Part shown: piece after piece, positions 1-7,878 of the stretch | Numbering within the stretch: the first letter of the stretch is position 1 | Layout: each line of letters starts with the position of its first letter | Source of the DNA: Bacteroidales bacterium UBA4333 | Lineage (GTDB): Bacteria > Bacteroidota > Bacteroidia > Bacteroidales > Paludibacteraceae | Direction: 5' to 3' | Length of the DNA: 39,441 nt | Assembly (NCBI GenBank): GCA_002394335.1 | Contig: DGTP01000011.1 | Location: forward strand, 1 to 39,441 | Program-made: the position numbers and the translations under genes | The notes under the pieces: model-generated | Databases searched by the model: none | What the model was told of the DNA's origin: nothing | Seen by the model: the letters and a program-made list of their open reading frames with translations, nothing else

Positions 1-57
1 TGTTCAACTTTTGGGGTTCATTACATTTTGGGGTGCAGTTTTTTTATAAAAAATGCA

Positions 58-96
58 GATTTGTACGATTTGAGAGTAGATTTGTACGATTTGAGA
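58..96. repeat. Direct repeat pair upstream of the C10 protease operon
   Basis: An 18-bp sequence beginning GATTTGTACG occurs at 58-75 and again exactly at 79-96, a period of 21 bp or about two helical turns. It lies just upstream of the only good -7 element before the first gene. A same-face repeat at this spacing is a plausible operator, which is inference. Nothing coding is seen in 1-221. Confidence 0.5.
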
Positions 97-118
97 ATGC
101 TTTTTCATAAAAAAGCAG

Positions 119-126
119 TACCTTTG
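119..126 (+). promoter_or_regulatory. Bacteroidetes -7 element (TAnnTTTG)
   Basis: TACCTTTG matches the Bacteroidetes sigma-ABfr -7 consensus and lies about 95 nt before the ATG at 222. No TTTG is found at the 20-nt spacing seen at the other promoters here. It may therefore depend on an activator, perhaps acting at the 21-bp-spaced repeats just upstream. Confidence 0.5.
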
Positions 127-221
127 CATGCGCTTTCGGAAAAGAACCATATTCAGATTTGTGTGTGCAATCCAAATTGTATAAAAAAACATATATCACA
201 ATAACTAAAATTTCAACATTT

Positions 222-728
222 ATGAGACGAAAAATTCTACTCACTTGGCTATTGGGATGGCTGATGGTTATGCCGATAGCGACGATGGCACAGGAGCCGC
301 AGGAGCAGGACGCAAGTTCATTGCAGAATGTGGTAGCTATCTACCCGGTGCAGGGAGAGCGGGTGTTGTTCTCCTTTGCAAGCAACCCAGAACTGAGTTA
401 CACGGCTACCGAACTGGTGATCACCACCGCCGGAACCTCTGTGCAGTACCCCATCAACCAACTCAGGTCGGTGAAGTTCGAGAAAGCCGAGACAGCCGAA
501 GGAATAGATGAGATTGAGGTGCCGGAACATTTTCTCTTCCGCGACGGACAGATCGTCATTGAGCATGGTACGCCGGGATCGAAAGTGAATATCTACAACG
601 TGCAAGGCATGTTAGTTTCCCAATACAGCTTAGACGGCGAAGGCAATGCCGCTATCTCGACCCAAGGCATGACGGGCGTGTATATCGTCACCAACGAACG
701 TTTCACCTTTAAATTTATCGCACAATGA
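222..728 (+). CDS. Small secreted protein with T9SS-like C-terminal domain
   Basis: This is a 168-residue protein. The start at 222 is chosen because it opens directly into a signal peptide (MRRK, a hydrophobic core, then ATMAQ at about residues 18-23); upstream in-frame extension would bury it. Residues about 102-168 contain FRDGQIVIEHG, then IYNVQGMLVSQ, then TGVYIV. That order matches the beta-sandwich Por-secretion-type C-terminal domain of Bacteroidetes T9SS cargo (family knowledge), and its RDGQ opening recurs in the amylases downstream. The mature part between is only about 75 residues and I do not recognise it. The stop overlaps the ATG of the C10 protease gene (ATGA, 725-728), so the two are translationally coupled. 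It could be a cognate inhibitor or chaperone for the protease, as small partners of C10 proteases sometimes are; that role is inference. Confidence 0.75.
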   Translation: MRRKILLTWLLGWLMVMPIATMAQEPQEQDASSLQNVVAIYPVQGERVLFSFASNPELSYTATELVITTAGTSVQYPINQLRSVKFEKAETAEGIDEIEVPEHFLFRDGQIVIEHGTPGSKVNIYNVQGMLVSQYSLDGEGNAAISTQGMTGVYIVTNERFTFKFIAQ

Positions 729-3700
729 AACGGTTTCTTTTAGCTATCAGTATTCAGCTGTCAGTATTCAGTTTTTTGATGGCAGCGGATATTACGCCGG
801 AGGAGGCAATCCGGATAGCCAATGATTTTGTGCAGCATGACCAAACGGCGCAGAAAGCCATCCGCAAAGCGCCAAAAGGCACAAAGATTGCGCCGTCTAT
901 CGCGCATCGTATGCCCTCACGCGTAGCAACCAACAAAGATAATGTCTATATCGTCAATCTCGGTAACGATCAAGGCTTTGTAGTCGTATCGGGTGAAGAC
1001 GGTGCTGTATCGGATATTCTCGGTTATTGCGACCATGGTTCGTTCAGTTACGAGGATGCGCCGGTTCAGTTCCTCGACCTGCTCAACGAGTACTCCGCCG
1101 GTATCGACAGTCTGCGTCGTAACCCGTCGTTGGCAAATCCTCGTCCCCGCCGCATCGGAGTGGCAGACGATTGGGGGTCTCTTCCGTCCTTCTTGGGCGA
1201 TGTGGTAGTAGGTCCGCTTATTACCGCCAAATGGAATCAAACGGCACCGTATAACATGTTCACGCCGAACCAATGCTATACAGGGTGTGTGCCGACCGCT
1301 GTGGCGCAGGTGATGAACTATTGGAAATGGCCGAAACAGTCTGGAGGACAGATTTCTATAGGATGGTCGCAAGAGAATGGTTTTATCTACGAAGATTTCC
1401 CGGTACACACCTACGATTGGGATAATATGTTAGATGACTACGACCATGGCTGCAGTTGGGCACAAGCTAATGCCGTAGCCCAATTGATGGCGGATGTAGG
1501 CAAAGCAATGGGAACTGGTTATTGCCAAGAGAATGGCAGTCCTACAACGTGGAGTTTCAATGCTTTAATAGAGAACTTCGGTTACGAACCCGGCATCGAA
1601 AGCGTAACCGGCACTACTGCAGCGGATGTGATGACGACGCTCAAGATCGAGTTGGATGCCAAGCGTCCGGTACTGTATGCCGGTTATCCGGAAGGAAAGG
1701 GAGATGGTCACGCGCTGGTCTGCGACGGCTATACCAAGAATAACTATTTCCATTTTAACTACGGTTGGGGAGGTCAGACGAACGGATGGTACCGATTGTC
1801 CGCTGTGCCTGGATATGAATACAATGTCGATATCTGGACCAATGTGCGTCCGTACGATGCGATACAGCGAGATATTGATGGTATCCGGTATGGGCTGTTA
1901 GGTAACGGAACGGCGGATATATTAGATTATTTGGGCGGAGGCATGAATGTGCAAAACGGCGCGTTGACTATTCCGGATTCGGTTACAGATACCATCTCCG
2001 GCAAGACTTATGCCGTAACGCATATCCGCAAATTGGCATTCTATGACAAAGGCCATTTCGACAAAATAACCATCGGCAACAATATCGAAGCCATCGATCC
2101 GTTCACGTTCATACACTCTACGATTGACTCCGTTATTCTGAACGACAAAATGGAAGAAGTGCCTACTCAGGCATTCCAACTGACGAATGCGAAATACCTC
2201 TATATCGGTGCCAATATCAAACGAATAGGCAAACAGGCATTTTATCTCTGTCCGCTTACGCGCGGAATCGTATGTGCGAGCCGTCAGGTGGAACTGGACA
2301 CGGAGTCTTTTGCACACACTAAGCCCGTTCATGGCGACTGGGAGGAAGGTATTGTGAAGATTAACAAGAAAGCGTTCTATGGCGCGACGCTGAGTGCGGA
2401 CACCTATTTCAAGAATCTGGAGGTATTAGGCGACTCTGCTACGTTTGGCGGCCGTTGGGGCGGTGGTTCGCCGTTCTTCCGTTTTGGTCCCAAAGTGCGG
2501 GAGATCGCTGTTACGGCGCTGGACGGTTTGTATTCCGGTAGCGCAGAGCCTGTGCTGATTGTGGATACACTCAACCCGTATTTCTCGAATGATTTCTATC
2601 CTATTATCTACAACAAGAACAAGACGGCTGTTATTATTGCGCTTTCCAATCCTTCTGCCGGCTGGCCTGAGACCATCATTAAGATGGAGCCGGGATGTAT
2701 TCGCGGTAGTATAGATTACACGATCCCGCAAACGATTGTGGACATGGAGGGTGCGTTCAAAGACTGCACCGGTCCCAAATACAGCTATGCGGAATTGACG
2801 TGTCCGCTGTTGGTGCCGCCGGTCATTACGGATGCTACCTTCAGCGATGCGATATTTGCGGATGAGAGCAAGAGTGTGTATTTGCAAGTACCTCCGGGAA
2901 CGGAAGAGCTCTATGCCGAGGCTCCGGGATGGCGGAAGTTCAGAGAGAATATCGTGACGATGTATCAAGAGTTTGAACCGCTGCCGCCGCAAGACCTGAA
3001 CTACCAGATGGTGGTACACGGGGACTCGCTGAAGACGACCATGCCCGTCGATAAGGTAGGGGCTATCCGTGTGAGCGAGAACGAAGACGGCGAAGCGATG
3101 GTGACGATGAGTCTCAACGGACGGGAAGACATTTCTACGAAGGCAACCAACATCGACAGTCTCACCTTCAAACCGGGCTTCCTCTATGAGAACGCGGAGA
3201 TATTCGAGATCAATGACTCCAACCTCACTATCCAGGCGCAGAAATGCTCCATTACCTTTGACCCGACAACCTTTGATGAGTCCGCGCAGATCTGCATCCG
3301 CAATTCCGTGCTGCTGCCTCGTCCTTCGGAGGGGGTTACCGGCGGTATCGGTATTGACATCAGCATGCTGACCGATTCGGGTCTGGTACACGAGCTGAGC
3401 GGTGTGGCGAAGATTACCATCCCCTTCCATGCTCCGGCAAATCAGTCTGTCGGTGCAGCATACTACAACCCGCAGACCGGAGAATGGGAGCCCGTCTATA
3501 TGGACTACAATCCCGAATTAGGCGTGGCGACTATCCTAACCGACCACTTGTCGTTCTTTTCGCTGGTGACCTTTATCAACGAGCGCACCAAAAGTGAGCT
3601 CTTTGAGGCATTGCGGGAGATTCCTGCGCTCTACGCTTGGGACGAGGGTACAAAAATGTTGCTGAAGATTCTTGACTCCGATGACCCGAAAATGGAAGAG

Positions 3701-5500
3701 GCAATCCAGTTCAAGAACGAGATGGGACTCTGGCAGTCTTTGGGTCTCGACGGATTCTACACCGGCGCCGTAAGCATCTCCGAACCGCTCTTCGGTTTCA
3801 AACCCGAGGCGATCGACAATGCCGTCAGCATTATGGGTGAGATAGGTACCGCGTTGACGATTCTCGATGTGGTGCGTGCCGATCTGAAGGGCGATAATAT
3901 CGGCGTGGCATCCGGAACGCTCAAAGTCATTATGGCGAAGACGTCCGGAGCTGCCGCTTCCTATATCGGCACGCCTGTCATGGCGGCGTCTATGAGTCTC
4001 GTCGCCTTCATTGGCGTCGCACTGGAGAAATTCGGCACGACCGTACAAGAGTTTAAAGCAGACTATTTCCGTACGGCATACCGGTATTATTACAGTATGG
4101 AGGGTTATCGTGCACTTAGTTCCGACTCCAGGTATAACAACGATGTCAACGGCAACGCCAAACCGCACGGTTATTACCGTACTGCCAAAGACTGGTATGA
4201 CTATTTCTATCCGGCCTTTGTGGAAGCGAACATGAACGAGCAGCAACTCAATGCGTATATCCAGCAGTCGGTGCGCGTCTATTGCGACCAGTTCTGGAAC
4301 GAGACCGCCGACCTGCAGACTTGGGCGTTTGAGGAAGCGCGCACGCAGGGTTACCAGTCGTTCTGGGATGCTACCGAAGCGCTCAAAGAGCAGATCTCCA
4401 ACGAGTACTATGCAGAATTGATGAACGGCTACCTCACCGCTGTCTTTGGCGCGCTGCGTAACAAGCAGATCGTGCAGGCCAACAACCGCGTTGCCGCGAA
4501 AATCAACAGCATGGCGAAATGGATGAATAAGAAAGTGGCTTTCCGTATCGTCGATTCGTCCTGGGAGGAAGGAAAAGTCTCCAAGTTCGCAGGTCGTATG
4601 ATCGGTTTTGCGGCGGTACCGGACAATGTGGCAGATCAGGATGCATGGCGCAAACCCATCGGTGAGGACGGTAAAGTGCCTCTGGGATGGTTCACGACCT
4701 ATGCCCTGGTACGCAACATGATGCCGTTCCAAATCACGCTCTTCGACGAGCACGGAGTACCGGAGAAAGTGTTTGATTTCCAACTGGACGGCGTTGCCGA
4801 CAAGACCATCATCGACATCGACCCCGCTACCCAAGGAACCAGGGCAAATACCCAGCATCTGGATAATCTCAAGTTAAAGCACAGCCCGGATACACTGAAA
4901 CTCTTAATTAGCGGATATGATCTGGAAGAGCACTATTCGGAGGATGTGCAAGAGTTACTCGTATATATGAATGATTCGTTGAATTATTTCAAACCGGCGC
5001 GCTGGCGTACCGAATTAGAGAAATACTTCAATGCCCATGACTTTATCACTGTCGATTCCACGGGTAATTTCACGATAGGTGATGACATCCCGGGTAAGTT
5101 TGTCGGTGACTCCGCTTCGGGTAAGTTCACGATTAATACGGACTATAAGTTCTTCCTCAAAACGGCACAGCAATTCCTCGATACATGGAATAACCCCAAG
5201 GCGCCGATGTGGGATCGCTTCCAGGAACTGCTTAATGGCTCTGTCAAGCATCAAATAGTCTGCCAATATACCATCAAGCGCAGACAAGTGGAAGAAGACG
5301 CGTACGAATATGATATCACCTATACCGGTGAGGGCGCATTTGATTTCACGGCGAGGTATGTCAATCATTATGGTGTAGTGATTGATTGGTTGTCCGAAGT
5401 AGGGGGACTGACTCAAACGCTTACGATGGATGACATCGGCATCGGTACCGATTCCAAAGGCGGTGATGTAACCCTTGAGTATAAAACTACGCTCAAATAA
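725..5500 (+). CDS. Secreted C10-family (streptopain-like) cysteine protease, multidomain
   Basis: The protein has 1591 residues. A signal peptide (about 1-20) is followed by a Spi-like propeptide region (about 21-140, with VYIVNLGNDQGFVVVSGED) and a peptidase C10 domain (about 150-378). The expected catalytic Cys is C188 in TGCVPTAVAQVMNYW, the His is H329 in GHALVCDGY, and FNYGWGG follows at 344-350. Residues about 390-750 look like BspA-type leucine-rich repeats (IxxIGKQAFxxC-like units). A beta-rich segment with ITIPF and YNPQTGEWEPV resembles a ZU5-type fold. The last 600 or so residues are unassigned, with a hydrophobic stretch near VMAASMSLVAFIGVAL. It ends in EYKTTLK with no evident T9SS tail, unlike its coupled partner. 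The signal peptide core is encoded by a 14-bp tandem repeat (744-771). Family assignment is strong; substrate and C-terminal function are unknown. Confidence 0.88.
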   Translation: MKRFLLAISIQLSVFSFLMAADITPEEAIRIANDFVQHDQTAQKAIRKAPKGTKIAPSIAHRMPSRVATNKDNVYIVNLGNDQGFVVVSGEDGAVSDILGYCDHGSFSYEDAPVQFLDLLNEYSAGIDSLRRNPSLANPRPRRIGVADDWGSLPSFLGDVVVGPLITAKWNQTAPYNMFTPNQCYTGCVPTAVAQVMNYWKWPKQSGGQISIGWSQENGFIYEDFPVHTYDWDNMLDDYDHGCSWAQANAVAQLMADVGKAMGTGYCQENGSPTTWSFNALIENFGYEPGIESVTGTTAADVMTTLKIELDAKRPVLYAGYPEGKGDGHALVCDGYTKNNYFHFNYGWGGQTNGWYRLSAVPGYEYNVDIWTNVRPYDAIQRDIDGIRYGLLGNGTADILDYLGGGMNVQNGALTIPDSVTDTISGKTYAVTHIRKLAFYDKGHFDKITIGNNIEAIDPFTFIHSTIDSVILNDKMEEVPTQAFQLTNAKYLYIGANIKRIGKQAFYLCPLTRGIVCASRQVELDTESFAHTKPVHGDWEEGIVKINKKAFYGATLSADTYFKNLEVLGDSATFGGRWGGGSPFFRFGPKVREIAVTALDGLYSGSAEPVLIVDTLNPYFSNDFYPIIYNKNKTAVIIALSNPSAGWPETIIKMEPGCIRGSIDYTIPQTIVDMEGAFKDCTGPKYSYAELTCPLLVPPVITDATFSDAIFADESKSVYLQVPPGTEELYAEAPGWRKFRENIVTMYQEFEPLPPQDLNYQMVVHGDSLKTTMPVDKVGAIRVSENEDGEAMVTMSLNGREDISTKATNIDSLTFKPGFLYENAEIFEINDSNLTIQAQKCSITFDPTTFDESAQICIRNSVLLPRPSEGVTGGIGIDISMLTDSGLVHELSGVAKITIPFHAPANQSVGAAYYNPQTGEWEPVYMDYNPELGVATILTDHLSFFSLVTFINERTKSELFEALREIPALYAWDEGTKMLLKILDSDDPKMEEAIQFKNEMGLWQSLGLDGFYTGAVSISEPLFGFKPEAIDNAVSIMGEIGTALTILDVVRADLKGDNIGVASGTLKVIMAKTSGAAASYIGTPVMAASMSLVAFIGVALEKFGTTVQEFKADYFRTAYRYYYSMEGYRALSSDSRYNNDVNGNAKPHGYYRTAKDWYDYFYPAFVEANMNEQQLNAYIQQSVRVYCDQFWNETADLQTWAFEEARTQGYQSFWDATEALKEQISNEYYAELMNGYLTAVFGALRNKQIVQANNRVAAKINSMAKWMNKKVAFRIVDSSWEEGKVSKFAGRMIGFAAVPDNVADQDAWRKPIGEDGKVPLGWFTTYALVRNMMPFQITLFDEHGVPEKVFDFQLDGVADKTIIDIDPATQGTRANTQHLDNLKLKHSPDTLKLLISGYDLEEHYSEDVQELLVYMNDSLNYFKPARWRTELEKYFNAHDFITVDSTGNFTIGDDIPGKFVGDSASGKFTINTDYKFFLKTAQQFLDTWNNPKAPMWDRFQELLNGSVKHQIVCQYTIKRRQVEEDAYEYDITYTGEGAFDFTARYVNHYGVVIDWLSEVGGLTQTLTMDDIGIGTDSKGGDVTLEYKTTLK

Positions 5501-5549
5501 CATAACTATGTACGTGCATTAGGGCACCGCCATAGGGTGCATTCAATCA

Positions 5550-5578
5550 GGGAGATAATTCAGTATCTCCCTTTTTTT
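5550..5578 (+). terminator. Rho-independent terminator of the C10 operon
   Basis: A perfect 8-bp stem (GGGAGATA / TATCTCCC) with a 6-nt loop is followed by seven T. It lies 50 nt after the protease stop codon. Confidence 0.9.
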
Positions 5579-5604
5579 GTGTCAAATGATAACAGATGTA
5601 TCCT

Positions 5605-5760
5605 ATGGAAAAATATAAATCAAAACTCAAATCCGAGTTGGCACAAGCAGCCGGTGTATCGCTGCCCACCTTCCGCCGATGGTTACTCTCCGACCAAGAG
5701 GAACTGCGGCAAATGGGCGTATCTCCATCGACCAAGATACTGCCACCCGTGGATGGATAG
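5605..5760 (+). CDS. Small HTH-like protein (51 aa), possibly truncated
   Basis: ATG at 5605 gives 51 residues beginning MEKYKSKLKSELAQAAGV and continuing SLPTFRRWLLSD, then QEELRQMGVSPSTKILPP. The KSELAQAAGVSLPTFRRW segment has the spacing of a helix-turn-helix, with recognition helix TFRRWL. Similar short DNA-binding ORFs are common near remnants of mobile modules in Bacteroidales (recollection, not searched). The stop comes right after KILPPVDG, where I would expect a further C-terminal region, so the gene may be truncated. Eight more in-frame codons follow the TAG before the next stop. It sits between a terminator and a repeat-rich gene-free stretch. Real gene versus remnant is undecided. 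Confidence 0.5.
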   Translation: MEKYKSKLKSELAQAAGVSLPTFRRWLLSDQEELRQMGVSPSTKILPPVDG

Positions 5761-5825
5761 TTAGAGAAAGAGGTCTGGAAGAGGTAAACGCCAATAGAAA
5801 TATAGAAGGAAAAGTATGAACACCC

Positions 5826-5901
5826 GAACAGGTGAACACCCTTCTTTATAAACTCACACACGCGTGTGCACGTATTTTAGAAAAAGGGTGTTCACCTGTT
5901 C
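5826..5901. repeat. 18-bp perfect inverted repeat around a 12-bp palindrome
   Basis: The arms 5826-5843 and 5884-5901 are perfectly complementary (first arm begins GAACAGGTGAACACCC). The near-central palindrome CACACGCGTGTG lies at 5857-5868. The right arm continues into repeated TGTTCACC units (about 5889-5913). Together they could form a cruciform or long RNA hairpin. No coding sequence is evident. Similar GTTCACC strings occur near phage- or primase-type modules in Bacteroides as I recall them, but nothing here proves that origin. Confidence 0.7.
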
Positions 5902-5950
5902 ACCCTGTTCACCCGGAAACAGGGCATGATATAGGTGGCTACGGCGAAAG

Positions 5951-6081
5951 CTCGCGCAAGGATGCGCGAGAAATGGATGATGAAAGGCTCGCGCAAGAAT
6001 GCGCGAGAACGGAACAATGAAAGGCTCGCGCAAGGATGCGCGAGAACGGAACAATGGAAAGCTTGCGCAAGGATGCGCGAG
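5951..6081. repeat. Four 37-bp tandem repeats, each a perfect hairpin
   Basis: Units start at 5951, 5988, 6025 and 6062 (exact 37-bp period). Each carries an 8-bp palindromic arm pair CTCGCGCA / TGCGCGAG around a 4-nt AGGA or AGAA loop. The connecting segments GAACGGAACAATG are nearly identical in units 2-4, while unit 1 is more diverged. Unit 4 has CTTGCGCA, a change that keeps pairing through G:U. Because 37 is not a multiple of 3, the open frames across it are not coding. The rest of 5761-6250 holds no gene I can support. Confidence 0.85.
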
Positions 6082-6130
6082 AACGGAACAATGGAAGGGA
6101 CAAAAAGCCGGCATAGAATGCATGGGAATG

Positions 6131-6156
6131 GACATACGAAAGAGACATACGAAAGA
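6131..6156. repeat. 13-bp tandem duplication
   Basis: GACATACGAAAGA occurs twice head to tail (6131-6143, 6144-6156). It lies in the same gene-free, repeat-rich stretch as the 37-bp units. Confidence 0.7.
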
Positions 6157-6250
6157 GACGGTACGGAGATGTCCGTAATGCGAACGAGATGCGAACGGTT
6201 TAGACCGGGAAAAGTCGAAAGCCGCAAGCCGAAAGACCCGCAACTACGCA

Positions 6251-6284
6251 CAAAAAACGACCCCAAAATGGAGTCGTTTTTTTG
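6251..6284 (-). terminator. Terminator of tRNA-Phe
   Basis: An 8-bp stem (6257-6264 with 6270-6277, one G:T pair) is flanked by A6 on the left and T7 on the right. It directly abuts the tRNA 3' end, so it serves the minus-strand transcript; its symmetry could stop both directions. Confidence 0.85.
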
Positions 6285-6357
6285 TGGTGCCAACGGGAAT
6301 CGAACCAGTGACACAAGGATTTTCAGTCCTTTGCTCTACCAACTGAGCTATGGCACC
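6285..6357 (-). tRNA. tRNA-Phe (anticodon GAA)
   Basis: Read on the minus strand, the cloverleaf starts GGTGCCA and closes TGGCACC with discriminator A. The anticodon arm is AAGGA-CTGAAAA-TCCTT, which gives anticodon GAA, and the T-loop is GGTTCGATTCC. Length is 73 nt. The next bases are CAA, so the 3' CCA is not encoded and must be added by CCA-transferase. Its promoter lies about 110 nt upstream, divergent from trmO. Confidence 0.96.
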
Positions 6358-6358
6358 G

Positions 6359-6392
6359 AGCGAGCGACCATCGAATGGTCGTGAAACTCGCT
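6359..6392 (-). other. Hairpin in the 5' leader of pre-tRNA-Phe
   Basis: Nested arms AGCGAG (6359-6364) / CTCGCT (6387-6392) enclose CGACCAT (6365-6371) / ATGGTCG (6375-6381). It sits one base upstream of the mature tRNA 5' end, at the RNase P cleavage side of the leader. The remaining leader to about 6463 carries repeated ACCATTT units and the palindrome GACCAATTGGTC (6446-6457). Confidence 0.6.
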
Positions 6393-6468
6393 ATTTACCA
6401 TTTGGTCAATTACCATTTACCATTTATTTGGTTATTGGCAAATTCGACCAATTGGTCAAAAGCGAGTG

Positions 6469-6500
6469 CAAAAGTACTGCTTTTTTTTGACATACGCAAA
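6469..6500 (-). promoter_or_regulatory. Promoter of tRNA-Phe
   Basis: On the minus strand, the -7 element TACTTTTG (6469-6476) is preceded by TTTG (6497-6500) at exactly 20 nt. It is divergent from the trmO promoter, with the two -33 boxes about 16 nt apart. Confidence 0.8.
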
Positions 6501-6515
6501 TTTTTTTGCATTTTT

Positions 6516-6547
6516 TTTGCAAATATGGACGTTTTTTTGTAATTTTG
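6516..6547 (+). promoter_or_regulatory. Promoter of trmO
   Basis: TTTG (6516-6519), a 20-nt spacer and TAATTTTG (6540-6547) match the Bacteroidetes consensus. The predicted leader before the ATG at 6566 is short, about 12 nt. Confidence 0.8.
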
Positions 6548-6565
6548 CACTCAAAATATGCCAGT

Positions 6566-7366
6566 ATGACCCTAAAAGTGATTGCATACGCCCGAAACGG
6601 GCACACGGACAAGTTCGGTATTCCACGCCAAAGCAGAGAGGAGAGCCCTATCCTGACACGTATTGTGTTCGAACCTGAATATAATGTGCGGGAAGCATTG
6701 CGCGGGATAGAAGAGTATAGCCATCTGTGGCTGTTATGGGAGTTTAATGCTTCGCGACCGGCTTCGCCTGAAAGACCGTTGCAGAGCGGCTATAGGACCG
6801 CTAACGCTGTAGGACCGCAGGATGAACCTGCTGTAGGACTTTCATGGTCGCCGACGGTGCGTCCGCCGCGGTTGGGAGGCAACAAAAGGATGGGTGTCTT
6901 TGCGACGAGAAGTCCGTTCAGACCTAATCCGATCGGGCTTTCAAGTGTACGGCTTGTAGGCGTTCATACGAACGAAAAATCAGAAAGCGGACGGATAGAG
7001 CTGGTTGTGAGCGGGGCGGATTTGCTGGACGGAACGCCGATATACGACATTAAGCCTTATCTGAGTTTCAGCGACTGCCACCCGGATGCCCGGAACGGTT
7101 TCGCGGAAACAACCAAAGACTATCAAGCGGAAGTGCTGATCGGGGATGTGCCATGTACGAAGGAGTTGCTGGAGGCAGAGTGGGGTGTGCCGGCGCAAGT
7201 GGCTGAGGATATATTATATATACTCAGACAAGATCCGAGACCGGGCTATCAGCATGATCCCGAAAGAGTGTACAAAACAGAGTACAACGGCTGGCGGGTG
7301 GCATTCAGCGCGGGTGAAAAAGAAGGTGTGACACAAGTGTATTTGCAGGGGATTGATACTGTGTGA
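6566..7366 (+). CDS. trmO: tRNA (t6A37) N6-methyltransferase TrmO (TsaA family)
   Basis: TrmO methylates N6-threonylcarbamoyladenosine at position 37 of tRNA. The start at 6566 (MTLKVIAYARNG) fits the family N-terminus and sits just after the promoter; the longer in-frame TTG start lies upstream of the promoter and is unlikely. The signature block SPTVRPPRLGGNKRMGVFA and then TRSPFRPNPIGLS (about residues 95-126) identifies the family. The C-terminal part ends WRVAFSAGEKEGVTQVYLQG. The oddity is at about residues 63-93 (DNA about 6752-6844), where some 30 residues separate LLWEFNAS from WSPTVRPP. In family members I know, this loop is only a few residues. The extra DNA carries GCTGTAGGA and GACCGGCTTCGCCTG motifs that recur in the intergenic region downstream. 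It may stay functional if the loop is exposed. Confidence 0.9.
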   Translation: MTLKVIAYARNGHTDKFGIPRQSREESPILTRIVFEPEYNVREALRGIEEYSHLWLLWEFNASRPASPERPLQSGYRTANAVGPQDEPAVGLSWSPTVRPPRLGGNKRMGVFATRSPFRPNPIGLSSVRLVGVHTNEKSESGRIELVVSGADLLDGTPIYDIKPYLSFSDCHPDARNGFAETTKDYQAEVLIGDVPCTKELLEAEWGVPAQVAEDILYILRQDPRPGYQHDPERVYKTEYNGWRVAFSAGEKEGVTQVYLQGIDTV

Positions 7367-7771
7367 CCGTTTTACTGCGTGACCGCTGCGCTGTAGGATC
7401 GGTGCAAGCGCCTGTAAGACCGGCTTCGCCTGACAGAATCTTAATAATCGGCAATTGTTTTTATGCATTTGAGTACGAATTGCCCCTTACTTTACTCTTA
7501 CTTGCCTCTTGGATGCCTCTTACTTGCCTCCGATAGCGTGTTTGTAATTTGCTGAAAATAAGGGGTGTGTGAAAAATTATAAATAAACCTCGGAATTTAC
7601 GTATCTTAATAATCGGCAATTTTTCAATAGACCGCTACGCTGATAGCATATAGACCGATTCGCCGGAATTCAAAATCAGAGGTCGGGGAGAGAAAAAGGC
7701 GAAAGGTTTCGAAAGATTTTACTGCGGTTGTATCCAAATTCTTAAAAAAAACACTTTTTTTTGCACAAAGA
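7367..7771. repeat. Repeat-bearing intergenic region after trmO
   Basis: There is no gene here. The 19-bp block at 7418-7436 repeats, with one mismatch, the block inside trmO at 6756-6774. GCTGTAGGA recurs at 7390-7398 (also 6806 and 6830 inside trmO). A second 19-bp direct repeat (ATCTTAATAATCGGCAATT) is at 7438-7456 and 7603-7621. Another GACCG-rich variant follows at about 7628-7665. No terminator for trmO is clear; a weak GCGCT/AGCGC hairpin is at 7388-7411. Confidence 0.6.
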
Positions 7772-7803
7772 TTTGTGTATGTCGAAAAAAAGTAGTAATT
7801 TTG
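7772..7803 (+). promoter_or_regulatory. Promoter of the amylase operon
   Basis: TTTG (7772-7775), a 20-nt spacer and TAATTTTG (7796-7803). The spacer begins TGTATGTCGAAAAAAAG, almost the same as in the promoter at 18797. This suggests co-regulation of the two starch loci. The leader to the ATG at 7879 is about 70 nt and A/T-rich. Confidence 0.82.
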
Positions 7804-7878
7804 TGGTCGTTTTTAAGAAAACTGTTTTATATTTTATAAATTTTATAAAAAGTAAAAAATCCTTATTTGGAGAAGACC

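Noticed and set aside
3536..4858. A 440-codon minus-strand open frame opposite the C10 protease gene
   Set aside because: It lies inside the continuous 1591-codon protease frame, with no promoter or family features.
5951..6081. Possible CRISPR array
   Set aside because: Repeats are contiguous; the 13-15 bp between palindromes is itself repeated, so there are no unique spacers, and no cas genes occur.
5935..6384. A 149-codon open frame across the 37-bp repeats and into the tRNA
   Set aside because: The repeat period is not a multiple of three, the frame crosses tRNA-Phe and its terminator, and the peptide is low-complexity Arg/Glu.
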